A stretch of DNA of 6,684 nt. Origin: Bacteroidales bacterium. Its GTDB lineage: Bacteria; Bacteroidota; Bacteroidia; Bacteroidales; JAOZQN01. The stretch's first letter is position 1. The number at the start of each line of letters is the position of its first letter. The notes beneath the pieces are model-generated. The model worked only from the letters and a program-made list of their open reading frames with translations, had not been told where the DNA came from and searched no databases. Shown here piece after piece: positions 1 to 6,653 of the stretch. The stretch covers positions 1 through 6,684 of the forward strand of contig JAOZTW010000289.1 of NCBI GenBank assembly GCA_029938985.1, read 5' to 3'. Both the position numbers and the translations under genes were made by a program.

Positions 1-90
1 ACTTTTGTAAATGAGCATTTTAATATTTCAAAAGTAACGAAGAAATTGATACTCGAAAAAAACGCCAAAATATTATTATTAGAAAAATAA
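1..90 (+). CDS. C-terminal end of an unidentified gene, possibly an amidohydrolase-family protein (partial)
   Basis: The frame beginning at base 1 is open from the window edge to a TAA at 88-90 and gives 29 residues ending in KNAKILLLEK. Only 5 bases separate this stop from the next ATG, which strongly suggests one operon with the glycosyltransferase downstream. The tail, with an ILEKNAK-type helix followed by leucines, resembles the extreme C-terminus of TIM-barrel amidohydrolases (Amidohydro_2 type), where an 'NAxxLF' helix is common. Twenty-nine residues are too few to assign a family, so the product name is only a guess. That the stretch is a real coding end rests on the tight spacing and the shared strand. 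Confidence 0.5.
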   Translation, partial: TFVNEHFNISKVTKKLILEKNAKILLLEK

Positions 91-95
91 ACTTT

Positions 96-1322
96 ATGTC
101 AAAAAAACTATTATTTCTTTCATCAACCAATCTTTCAAGTAATCCACGTTTATTAAAAGAACTAAAATTTGCTGTAAAACAAGGATATAATGTTGATTTT
201 GTTGGTTTTAAACTTGGAAACTGGAGTGATAAAATTGACGATGAAACTATAAAAAATATAAATGCAAATTTTCATTATATTTCTATTACTCGCAAACCGT
301 TCATTAAGTGGTTTGTAAGTTCAATAAATAGAAAATTAACACAAAAAATATACCCATATTTTAAAAATAAGATAAAAATTAATGCTTATGCTCATAGCAA
401 AAGTTCCATACTTTTGAATAAATATTTGAAATCAAATACAAAAAAATACGATTTAGTAATAGCTCATACGCTTGCAACTTTGTATCCTGCTTATATGTTT
501 GCACAAAAAACAAACACAAAGTTCATTTTTGATATAGAAGACTATCATGTAGGTGAGGTGATTTCTCATGACAGTGAAAACGAGAAAGAACGACGTAAAT
601 TTTTGATGAAAAATATACTTCCAAAAGCAAGTTTTATTAGCTATGCTTCGCCGTTAATTGGTGAACATAGTTTAAAATTATTAACAAAAAACAACATTAA
701 AAATCATTCTTTGATAAATAATTGTTTTTCTCAAACCGAATTTCAATTTAAAGAAAACAATTCAAAGAAAATTAAAATTATTTGGTTTTCACAAAATATA
801 TGCAAGGGGCGAGGTTTGGAACTAATAATTCCAGTACTTGAGGAGTTTAAAAATATGGTTGAAGTAAATTTAATAGGAAACTTATATCAAGGCTTTTACG
901 AAACATTTTTAAACCAATACTCGGATATGATAAATATTATTGCACCTTTACCACAAAAAGAACTAAACTTAAAATTATCGGAATTTGATATTGGACTGGC
1001 AATAGAATTAAATTCAGCAGATTTTAATCGTCAAATATGTTTGACAAATAAAATATTTGCTTACGCACAATCGGGATTGTATGTTTTGGCCACAGATACA
1101 AAAGCCCAAGAACAATTTTTACAAGAGCATTCACAGCTTGGAATATCTGTAAAACAAGACTATGAGTTTATTAAAAAAGAAATGGGAAGTATTATTAAAA
1201 ATATTTTAGAAATTAGAAAAAAGAAAAAAGAAAGGTTCAATTACGCACAAAAATTATCATGGGAAACCGAAAGTGAAAAATTAAATAAAATATGGAATTA
1301 CGAATTAGGAATTACGAATTAA
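96..1322 (+). CDS. GT-B fold glycosyltransferase (GT4-like), surface glycan biosynthesis
   Basis: This 408-residue cytosolic protein probably transfers a sugar from a nucleotide-sugar donor during polysaccharide, LPS or glycoprotein glycan assembly. The N-terminal Rossmann half starts with LLFLSSTNLSSNPRLLKEL (residues 5-23), whose SNPRLLKEL segment is typical of GT4-like enzymes in Bacteroidota. It continues with DLVIAHTLATLYPAYMFAQ (119-137) and FDIEDYHVGE (145-154). The C-terminal half starts near residue 225 with KIKIIWFSQNICKGRGLE, and includes DIGLAIEL (298-305) and the donor-side helix LTNKIFAYAQSGLYVLATD (316-334). No signal peptide or membrane span is seen. The ATG at 96 lies 5 bases after the preceding stop, so the genes are probably co-transcribed. 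The final eight residues, NYELGITN, are encoded by a 7-bp tandem repeat and are probably not part of the ancestral protein. Donor and acceptor cannot be read from sequence. Confidence 0.88.
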   Translation: MSKKLLFLSSTNLSSNPRLLKELKFAVKQGYNVDFVGFKLGNWSDKIDDETIKNINANFHYISITRKPFIKWFVSSINRKLTQKIYPYFKNKIKINAYAHSKSSILLNKYLKSNTKKYDLVIAHTLATLYPAYMFAQKTNTKFIFDIEDYHVGEVISHDSENEKERRKFLMKNILPKASFISYASPLIGEHSLKLLTKNNIKNHSLINNCFSQTEFQFKENNSKKIKIIWFSQNICKGRGLELIIPVLEEFKNMVEVNLIGNLYQGFYETFLNQYSDMINIIAPLPQKELNLKLSEFDIGLAIELNSADFNRQICLTNKIFAYAQSGLYVLATDTKAQEQFLQEHSQLGISVKQDYEFIKKEMGSIIKNILEIRKKKKERFNYAQKLSWETESEKLNKIWNYELGITN

Positions 1323-1336
1323 GAATTACAAATTAA
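1295..1336 (+). repeat. Six-copy 7-bp tandem repeat (GAATTAN) spanning the glycosyltransferase stop codon
   Basis: Reading from 1295, the heptamers are GAATTAC, GAATTAG, GAATTAC, GAATTAA, GAATTAC and AAATTAA. They also read as three 14-bp units differing at only a few positions. The array supplies the last codons of the glycosyltransferase and its TAA (1320-1322), then continues for 14 bases outside the gene. Two more heptamers of the same type lie on the opposite strand at 1441-1454. From memory, GAATTA-type short repeats are common between genes in Bacteroidota and some other AT-rich bacteria; this was not checked. Confidence 0.85.
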
Positions 1337-1454
1337 AAAATTGGTTTACATCTCAAAATACTATAATTTATAAAAAAAATGTATCATAACTTTAATATAT
1401 ATTACCAAAATTACACAAACTATTGCTTTTAAGGTGTAAACTAATTCTTAATTC
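1316..1454. repeat. Long imperfect inverted repeat filling the convergent intergenic gap
   Basis: GAATTAAGAATTA at 1316-1328 is perfectly complementary to TAATTCTTAATTC at 1442-1454 (13 of 13). Immediately inside on the right and 15 bases further in on the left, GTTTACATCTCAAAA (1344-1358) pairs with TTTTAAGGTGTAAAC (1427-1441) at 13 of 15 positions. Weaker complementarity may continue inward. The dyad begins in the last codons of the glycosyltransferase and ends one base before the stop codon of the OmpA-family gene. It could act as a two-way terminator or 3' stem, or be a decayed MITE-like or REP-like element. The unpaired centre of about 68 bases is much longer than in a classical intrinsic terminator, and no U-tract follows either arm. 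Confidence 0.6.
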
Positions 1455-4430
1455 TCATTCTATAACTTTTAGTTCTACTCTTCTATTAATTTTTCGTCCA
1501 GAAGGAAAATCTGCTCCTTGCAAATTATTTGGAGCGATTGGTTTGTTTTCGCCATAGCTTTTAGATATCAATTGTTTAGTATCTACACCTCTGTTCAACA
1601 TATATTTTTGAATATAATTTGAACGTTTGTTTGCCAAAGTTGTATTGTAGTTATTATTTCCTTTGGAATCTGAATGTCCACCAAGTTCAATTTTAACTTT
1701 TGGATTTGAAATCAAACACAACGAAATAGAATCTAAGCCAGTTGTGTTATTTGTTTCGGATTTATTATAATCAAAATTTATACTAAAAAAACTGCTATTC
1801 ATATTGTTAAAAAGATATTCACAATCTTTATCTACAAATGGTTTGTATTTTGAAATATCAGGTTGTTCTTTATAATTTTTATCAATTGGAATATAGGTTC
1901 TAACATTATTGTTGTATTGGTAAACATATTTAGTGTTTTGATTATCAAATGGAGTTTCTTCTATATACTTAACAAAATTTTCGGAATAAGCAGGTAGAAA
2001 CACATAATTATCAGCCTTTAAGCTATTTACTGATTGTGTTTTGGCTTCTTTCATTACTTTTAAACGGGTAATATTCTTATCTTTATCAGTATAACTATAA
2101 GGAGTAAATATTATTCGTGTAGAATCTACGCCTCGCTCATGAAAATATGTTTTTATTTCTAAAGCATGAGCCATCGAAAAGTAATTTTTATTTTTAATAA
2201 AAACAGGAACATTAATTAAATGTTGTTTGTATTGTTTTGTTTCATAACGTTGTAAAATAGTTATTAAAGGTATCGTACCTATTGCACTGCTTTTAATAGT
2301 TAGATTTGTTTTGTCCTGTTGTTCTTCTGTATATATATTTTTTGTAACCAATCTTGCAGTATCTATTCCATGACTTGTAAAATAATCAAAAAGTAATTTT
2401 GTGCGTAAATAATTTAACTCAGAAGTGTCATGTTCACTGAATGGAAATTCTATAAATAATTCAGGGTTACGTGTGAGATAGTAGTTCATTTGTTCTAATT
2501 TAAGAACAGAAATAGTTTCACATTCTGGAATAGAGTTTTTAAATGCAATTTCCCAATTATCAGAATGATAATCTAAAAATAATGTATCAGCAATTAGAAT
2601 TTCAAAATACTCATTATCTGTGTATTTTATATTAACTCTGGCAGTGTCATTGTTGTTAAAATGACTTAAAATTGATTTTGCTCTTTCATTTTTCAAGGAG
2701 TCGTTTTTTGGAATACTAATTTCAGCAACAAGTTCATCATATTTTTCTAAAGTCTTTTTTGTTTGATCAATATAAAGCAAGGTTTGGTAATCCAAGCTGT
2801 CGGTAGTAGGGAGAAATGAAATACCGTAATTTATGTTTGTTTCTCCAAGAATTACTTTTTGTAATGGTACTATTTTTTTTGCCACCTGAATGTCTGAGTT
2901 TGGGGCAATATAAATTTCCTCCATAAGATTCACATAACCATCAGCTACATAATTTACAAAGTATTGTTTATCAGTTGGTAATACCATTGTGTATTCTCCA
3001 TTGTTTGGGTCGGGATAATATGTTTTTATTGTGTCATTAGTTTCTGGGTCAATAATATTTATCACAATTTCAACAGTATCAGTAGTTCCAATAGTATTAC
3101 TTAAATCTACTTGTCCCGAAAAAACACCCACTTTTGTTCTTATCTCATTAGACAACATCATAAAATAGATGTCAGTGTTATTGTAACTTCCATATTCATT
3201 TGATACATAGAATGCAAAACCTCCACCTGGTGAGGCAACATAATAAATATCATCTCCAGTAGAATTAACAGGAAAGCCTAAGTTGCTTGGTGTACTCCAA
3301 GTGTTATTGGGGAGTAAACGAGATAAAAATAAATCTTGTCCTCCCATTCCAAGATGTCCATTGGAACTAAAAAAAAGAGTAGAGTCATCGCTGTTAACAA
3401 ACGGACTGTCTTCGTCGTTAGGCGTGTTTATAGATTTACCCAAGTTAATAGCCCTGCCCCATTGTCCGTTTTCTTTTTTATTACAATAATAAATATCCAT
3501 TCCGCCTCGTCCACCTGGTCGGTCGCTGGAGAAATACAGTGTACTACCATCTTGACTAATACTTGCATGAGCTTCACGATAGTTAGTATTAATTTTTAGT
3601 CGTTCTGGTTTTGACCACTCATTGTTTTCTAATTTGCTTTCATAAATATCTCCACCATTAGATTGTTTGTATATATACAATACTCGTCCATCAACCGACA
3701 GTCCCACAGATGCTTCATGCTCTTCTGTGTTAATATTTTTACTAATGCTTTTAGGTTCTGTCCATTGACCGTTTTGCAAATTGCTAATATATATATCTTC
3801 ATAATAGTTTCCATTTTCGTCTTTTCTATCTCCTGTTCCTTTTCTGTTCGATGTAAAAATCATGGTTTTTAAATCCGCAGTCAAAACAGGACTATGCTCT
3901 AAATAGGGAGAATTAATTTTACCACTCAAAGGCATTATACTAAGGTCGGTAGGTTTTGCATACAGTTCTATTCCTTTTTTACACTCAAGAGCCTTTCTTT
4001 CAATTATTTCTTTTGCTTTTGAATTTGTCAAATAATGTTGCAAAGTATCAAAACAGACAATAGCTTCTTCAAACTTATAATTTATATGATAAATTTCTCC
4101 AAGTATAAACCAAGTATCAATTGGAGCCGTTTTTGTCTCATAATTATCTGTATATTTTACATTTATATTTTTTTGTGCACTTGTAAGAAACATTATTGCA
4201 CTATCAGCATTACTTAATTCATTGTAAATAGCTCCTATATTATACATAATATTTGCATTATCTGGGTCTTCTTCCATAATTTCAAAATATAAATTAAGAG
4301 CCTTATAATACAACATGTTAGTTTTATAATTATTTGCTGTTTTGTATTTTTCTGAATTTTCAGGTTGAGCTATTAAATTTTGTATAATAAATAATATTAT
4401 TATATTTATAAAAATTATTTTTGTTTTCAT
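1455..4430 (-). CDS. Exported OmpA-family protein with TPR, PD40 beta-propeller and carboxypeptidase-regulatory-like domains (PorE-like architecture)
   Basis: This 991-residue envelope protein probably links an outer-membrane or secretion complex to peptidoglycan. Residues 1-21 form a signal peptide (basic MKTK, hydrophobic core, LIA before Q22). No cysteine follows, so it is not a lipoprotein by this start. Two or three TPRs lie at about 29-137. Five PD40 blades span about 175-425, with recurring DIY motifs, SSDRPGGRGGMDIYY (301-315) and W-containing linkers (NGQW, NNEW, NGQW, NNTW). A carboxypeptidase-regulatory-like beta-sandwich occupies about 434-515. The canonical OmpA C-terminal domain is 880-991, with GGHSD (Asp921) and Arg936 at the 15-residue spacing of the diaminopimelate-binding pair, plus NRRVEL near the end. 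This order matches PorE (PG1058) of the type IX secretion system, which is a lipoprotein and shorter. Many Bacteroidota paralogues share the architecture, so no symbol is given. Residues 530-870 look like degenerate OmpA-like units. The gene is monocistronic here, convergent with the glycosyltransferase. Confidence 0.92.
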   Translation of the reverse strand: MKTKIIFINIIILFIIQNLIAQPENSEKYKTANNYKTNMLYYKALNLYFEIMEEDPDNANIMYNIGAIYNELSNADSAIMFLTSAQKNINVKYTDNYETKTAPIDTWFILGEIYHINYKFEEAIVCFDTLQHYLTNSKAKEIIERKALECKKGIELYAKPTDLSIMPLSGKINSPYLEHSPVLTADLKTMIFTSNRKGTGDRKDENGNYYEDIYISNLQNGQWTEPKSISKNINTEEHEASVGLSVDGRVLYIYKQSNGGDIYESKLENNEWSKPERLKINTNYREAHASISQDGSTLYFSSDRPGGRGGMDIYYCNKKENGQWGRAINLGKSINTPNDEDSPFVNSDDSTLFFSSNGHLGMGGQDLFLSRLLPNNTWSTPSNLGFPVNSTGDDIYYVASPGGGFAFYVSNEYGSYNNTDIYFMMLSNEIRTKVGVFSGQVDLSNTIGTTDTVEIVINIIDPETNDTIKTYYPDPNNGEYTMVLPTDKQYFVNYVADGYVNLMEEIYIAPNSDIQVAKKIVPLQKVILGETNINYGISFLPTTDSLDYQTLLYIDQTKKTLEKYDELVAEISIPKNDSLKNERAKSILSHFNNNDTARVNIKYTDNEYFEILIADTLFLDYHSDNWEIAFKNSIPECETISVLKLEQMNYYLTRNPELFIEFPFSEHDTSELNYLRTKLLFDYFTSHGIDTARLVTKNIYTEEQQDKTNLTIKSSAIGTIPLITILQRYETKQYKQHLINVPVFIKNKNYFSMAHALEIKTYFHERGVDSTRIIFTPYSYTDKDKNITRLKVMKEAKTQSVNSLKADNYVFLPAYSENFVKYIEETPFDNQNTKYVYQYNNNVRTYIPIDKNYKEQPDISKYKPFVDKDCEYLFNNMNSSFFSINFDYNKSETNNTTGLDSISLCLISNPKVKIELGGHSDSKGNNNYNTTLANKRSNYIQKYMLNRGVDTKQLISKSYGENKPIAPNNLQGADFPSGRKINRRVELKVIE

Positions 4431-4482
4431 TTTTTTTAACAGATAAAGTTTATATTTGCCTTTTAATAAAAAGAACTGTGTT

Positions 4483-4512
4483 TTAAGTTAAATAGATTTG
4501 TAATTTTGCAAA
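4483..4512 (-). promoter_or_regulatory. Candidate promoter of the OmpA-family gene
   Basis: Read on the minus strand, TTTG (complement of 4509-4512) is followed after 18 bases by TAACTTAA (complement of 4483-4490). This is about 50 bases upstream of the ATG. The upstream box fits the Bacteroidota -33 TTTG; the downstream box matches TAnnTTTG only in part. The same TAACTTAAAA decamer precedes the divergent gene. In DNA this AT-rich such matches are easy to find, so the call is weak. Confidence 0.2.
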
Positions 4513-4543
4513 AAATAGTTGCAAAAAAAAATGTTATATAACA
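4506..4543. promoter_or_regulatory. Cluster of dyad-symmetric sites, candidate operator
   Basis: TTGCAA, itself a palindrome, occurs at 4506-4511 and again at 4519-4524, 13 bases apart. They are followed by the perfect 12-bp palindrome TGTTATATAACA at 4532-4543. The cluster lies 76-113 bases upstream of the OmpA-family start codon and overlaps the best -33 candidate for that gene. Closely spaced palindromes in a divergent promoter region are what a dimeric repressor or activator would use, but no regulator gene is nearby and AT-rich palindromes arise readily by chance. Confidence 0.3.
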
Positions 4544-4614
4544 ATTAGTATTATTACAATATCTTCGCCAAACTGATAAAAAAATATATAAAATTTCAAA
4601 AAAAATGTTATATA
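4522..4614 (+). repeat. Direct repeat: poly(A)-TGTTATATA, two copies 74 bp apart
   Basis: C plus nine A plus TGTTATATA at 4522-4540 recurs as C plus eight A plus TGTTATATA at 4597-4614. The only difference is one A. The first copy continues into the palindrome TGTTATATAACA; the second diverges after TATATA, so it holds only one half-site. Seventy-four bases is close to seven turns of the helix, which would place both sites on the same face. Part of the match is simple A-run sequence, which lowers its weight. Confidence 0.5.
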
Positions 4615-4759
4615 TTTAAATATCAAGTATATAACTATAGCTTTTTTAACATAAAATAATAAAAAGTATTTTATTTATTCTATCTATTTTATTAAACTTA
4701 TATAAATTTGAGCAGTTAGTGAGTATAAAAATATGAAAAAAATATATTTTGGCGAGGAT

Positions 4760-4792
4760 TTTGTTTTTATAAAAAAATTATAATTAACTTAA
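4760..4792 (+). promoter_or_regulatory. Candidate promoter of the 591-residue protein gene
   Basis: TTTG at 4760-4763 is followed after 21 bases by TAACTTAA at 4785-4792, ending 18 bases before the ATG. This would give a very short leader. The second box matches TAnnTTTG only partly. A better -7 match, TAAATTTG at 4703-4710, lies further upstream but has no clear TTTG at the right distance. The choice between them cannot be made from sequence. Confidence 0.2.
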
Positions 4793-4810
4793 AAAAAAAT
4801 TACATACATT

Positions 4811-6586
4811 ATGAAAATATTTTATACAGTATTAATTCCAATATTTATATTATTTGGAATACCGTTAACAGAAAACCATTTTTTTGTTTCAGAACAAAAT
4901 GTTGTTATTAATTTTGACACTTTAGAATATCCAAATTTTAAAGAAATTAATAATAAAAGCTGGAAAATCACGGAGTCTTATGCAGACAAATATAATTTTA
5001 GTGAAGAGAATATTTATTCAACCGAATTATGGGACGCTTTTACTATACTACCCTTATTGAACGAAGAATGGGAAACCAAAGTTAATTGTAAAAGTTATTT
5101 GAAATATTTAAAAGATGATAAAAAATATCTTTTGTATTCCCAAAATACGTTTTCGTTAATAAATGATAATGGAAATGAGGATTTGAAATATGAAATTAAT
5201 TCGGAAAATTCAAGAATTGATTGTATTGATTATAATAAAAACAAAAAGAAAATATATTGGGCTGAATCTCAATTAGATATTGACTGTGTTAAAGACAGTT
5301 GGCAAATTTTTGAATACGATATTAAAACTCAACAAAAAAATAAGGTATTTGATAACAATAATATTAAATTTTCAATAATTGCTAACAATAAAACAAAAAC
5401 AAATTGTCCTTACATAACTGATATTAAAACATCTCCTAATGGCGAAAATTTCATTTTTAAATATACAAATATTGAATATAATAATTTTTGTGCAAATTTA
5501 TTTATATATAAAAAACAAAACGAATTTATAAAAATTATTGATAGATGCGATGAAAACCTTAATGCCGTAGAATTTATTGATGATAACAATATATTAATAA
5601 TAACTACGAACCATAATAATAAAAATATTAAATTGCAAGTATCAGATTTAACAGGAACTATTGTTTCGTCCTCGGGTTGTTATAACAAAAAAGGTATTAA
5701 AGGTGAATTTATTGATTTTGAATTAAGTACAGATAAAAAATCTTTTTATTTGTATTATATTTCAGGTGAAAAATATTATATAACTCATTGGGACACAAAT
5801 GGTGATTTGATAGAAAAAACAGAAACAGGTGGGTTTTATAAAGTTAATTATCAAGAAAAAATTAATCTAACTGCTTTTGATTATAATATACTTAATTTAC
5901 GAAATTTTGATAATGAGGAATTACTTGGCGTTATTTTTCATGAACACGATGTTTTTGATTTTGTGATCACAGACAACTCGGTTGTTAGTGTTGATGAAGG
6001 GGGAGGTTTAAAAAAATGGAATCTTACAAAAACTAATAATCATTTGCTTGTTTTAGAAAACACATTAAAAATTGCTCATATTCCTGTAAATATAAATAAT
6101 TTTCATATAAAAATAGATAATTTGGAGGCAATAAGTAAAAATAATTATTCTTTGTTCGCAGAACAACAAATAATTATTGAGCAAGAACGTTTAAATTTGG
6201 AAAATGATTACCAAACTTTTTTTAAATTGAATAGTTTTAAGCATGTTGGAACACTTACAAAACAAGCTGGCGATTATCACTCTTATGTGAAATTTAATAT
6301 TTATGCCAACATGTTCTATTATCCTGTTCAAGTTTTTCATATTTCAAAATATGAAAATGACTATAAAGTAACCACTTATTGTGGTAGATGTGTAAATTAT
6401 TTTGGATATTCTAAAGCCTCCAAAAATTATATTATTGCAATTATGCCAAATAATATTATAGGATATATCAGTAATGATGAGTTGTTTGAATATAATGCGG
6501 AACAAAAAAATTCATTAGTAGAAATTAAATTAAATACTCTTCCAGCAACAGAAACTGAAAATATTTTAAAAAAAATACTTGAATAA
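4811..6586 (+). CDS. Uncharacterised exported or membrane-anchored protein, probable beta-propeller with possible C-terminal SH3-like domain
   Basis: I do not recognise this 591-residue protein as a named family. Residues 1-19 are strongly hydrophobic after MK, forming a signal peptide or anchor; no lipobox cysteine and no clear AxA cleavage site is seen. From about 95 to 425 it shows repeated short beta-strand patterns with hydrophobic, Asp/Asn-turn and aromatic alternation, as in a propeller. The clearest WD-like blade is 377-405, running from HEHDVFDFV to a GGGLKKWNL ending. Residues 445-475 look helical. About 478-563 is a small beta-rich domain with CGRC (524-527) and GYISNDELFEY (551-561), reminiscent of the 'GWV' end of bacterial SH3 folds. 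Nine cysteines are present, many for an exported protein. The start at 4811 is favoured because it places the hydrophobic segment at the N-terminus. It is divergent from the OmpA-family gene and ends its own transcription unit as far as visible. Domain calls are inference; the reading frame itself is secure. Confidence 0.85.
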   Translation: MKIFYTVLIPIFILFGIPLTENHFFVSEQNVVINFDTLEYPNFKEINNKSWKITESYADKYNFSEENIYSTELWDAFTILPLLNEEWETKVNCKSYLKYLKDDKKYLLYSQNTFSLINDNGNEDLKYEINSENSRIDCIDYNKNKKKIYWAESQLDIDCVKDSWQIFEYDIKTQQKNKVFDNNNIKFSIIANNKTKTNCPYITDIKTSPNGENFIFKYTNIEYNNFCANLFIYKKQNEFIKIIDRCDENLNAVEFIDDNNILIITTNHNNKNIKLQVSDLTGTIVSSSGCYNKKGIKGEFIDFELSTDKKSFYLYYISGEKYYITHWDTNGDLIEKTETGGFYKVNYQEKINLTAFDYNILNLRNFDNEELLGVIFHEHDVFDFVITDNSVVSVDEGGGLKKWNLTKTNNHLLVLENTLKIAHIPVNINNFHIKIDNLEAISKNNYSLFAEQQIIIEQERLNLENDYQTFFKLNSFKHVGTLTKQAGDYHSYVKFNIYANMFYYPVQVFHISKYENDYKVTTYCGRCVNYFGYSKASKNYIIAIMPNNIIGYISNDELFEYNAEQKNSLVEIKLNTLPATETENILKKILE

Positions 6587-6632
6587 TTAGTCATGTTAAA
6601 CAAGAGTAAATTTTTAATTATTACTTAAGGCT

Positions 6633-6653
6633 GAAAAGTCGGGAAAACTTTTC
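6633..6653 (+). terminator. Small hairpin downstream of the 591-residue protein gene, possible terminator
   Basis: GAAAAGT (6633-6639) and ACTTTTC (6647-6653) are perfectly complementary, with a 7-base loop CGGGAAA. The hairpin begins 46 bases after the TAA at 6584-6586. No T-run follows the stem (TTGTGACA comes next), so it would be a weak intrinsic terminator. It is nonetheless the only stable small stem in the final 98 bases, which otherwise hold nothing I can support. Confidence 0.35.

Larger units (their letters stand above)
4431..4810. other. 380-bp divergent intergenic region, extremely AT-rich
   Basis: The region separates the start codons of the OmpA-family gene (minus) and the 591-residue protein gene (plus), so it should hold both promoters. 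It contains long A and T runs, a cluster of dyad sites (4506-4543), a poly(A)-TGTTATATA direct repeat, and several weak matches to the Bacteroidota -33/-7 pattern (TTTG, then TAnnTTTG). One is TAATTTTG at 4501-4508 with TGTG 20 bases upstream; another is an isolated TAAATTTG at 4703-4710. No tRNA, riboswitch or convincing gene is seen. An ATG at 4733 opens only 16 codons and is probably chance. Confidence 0.7.

Noticed and set aside
3283..3872. Several plus-strand and minus-strand open frames of 60-87 codons inside the OmpA-family gene
   Set aside because: They overlap a long gene with clear domains throughout, show no recognisable protein features, and are shadows in other frames.
4035..4217. 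60-codon plus-strand open frame rich in Ile and Phe over the TPR region
   Set aside because: It lies antisense to the TPR-coding part of the OmpA-family gene. Its hydrophobic look follows from AT-rich reverse-strand sequence.
4598..4640. A-run and TATATA-rich stretches that could be read as a replication or transposon end
   Set aside because: There are no terminal inverted repeats, target duplication or transposase gene nearby. Low-complexity composition explains them.
4733..4783. 16-codon open frame (MKKIYFGEDF...) upstream of the 591-residue protein, a possible leader peptide
   Set aside because: It is short, has no ribosome-binding or attenuator-like structure, and ATG-AAA starts are expected by chance in such AT-rich DNA.
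6593..6628. 11-codon open frame (MLNKSKFLIIT) just after the last gene, possibly a gene start or remnant
   Set aside because: It stops after 11 codons and no other frame continues it convincingly. The window ends too soon to judge.
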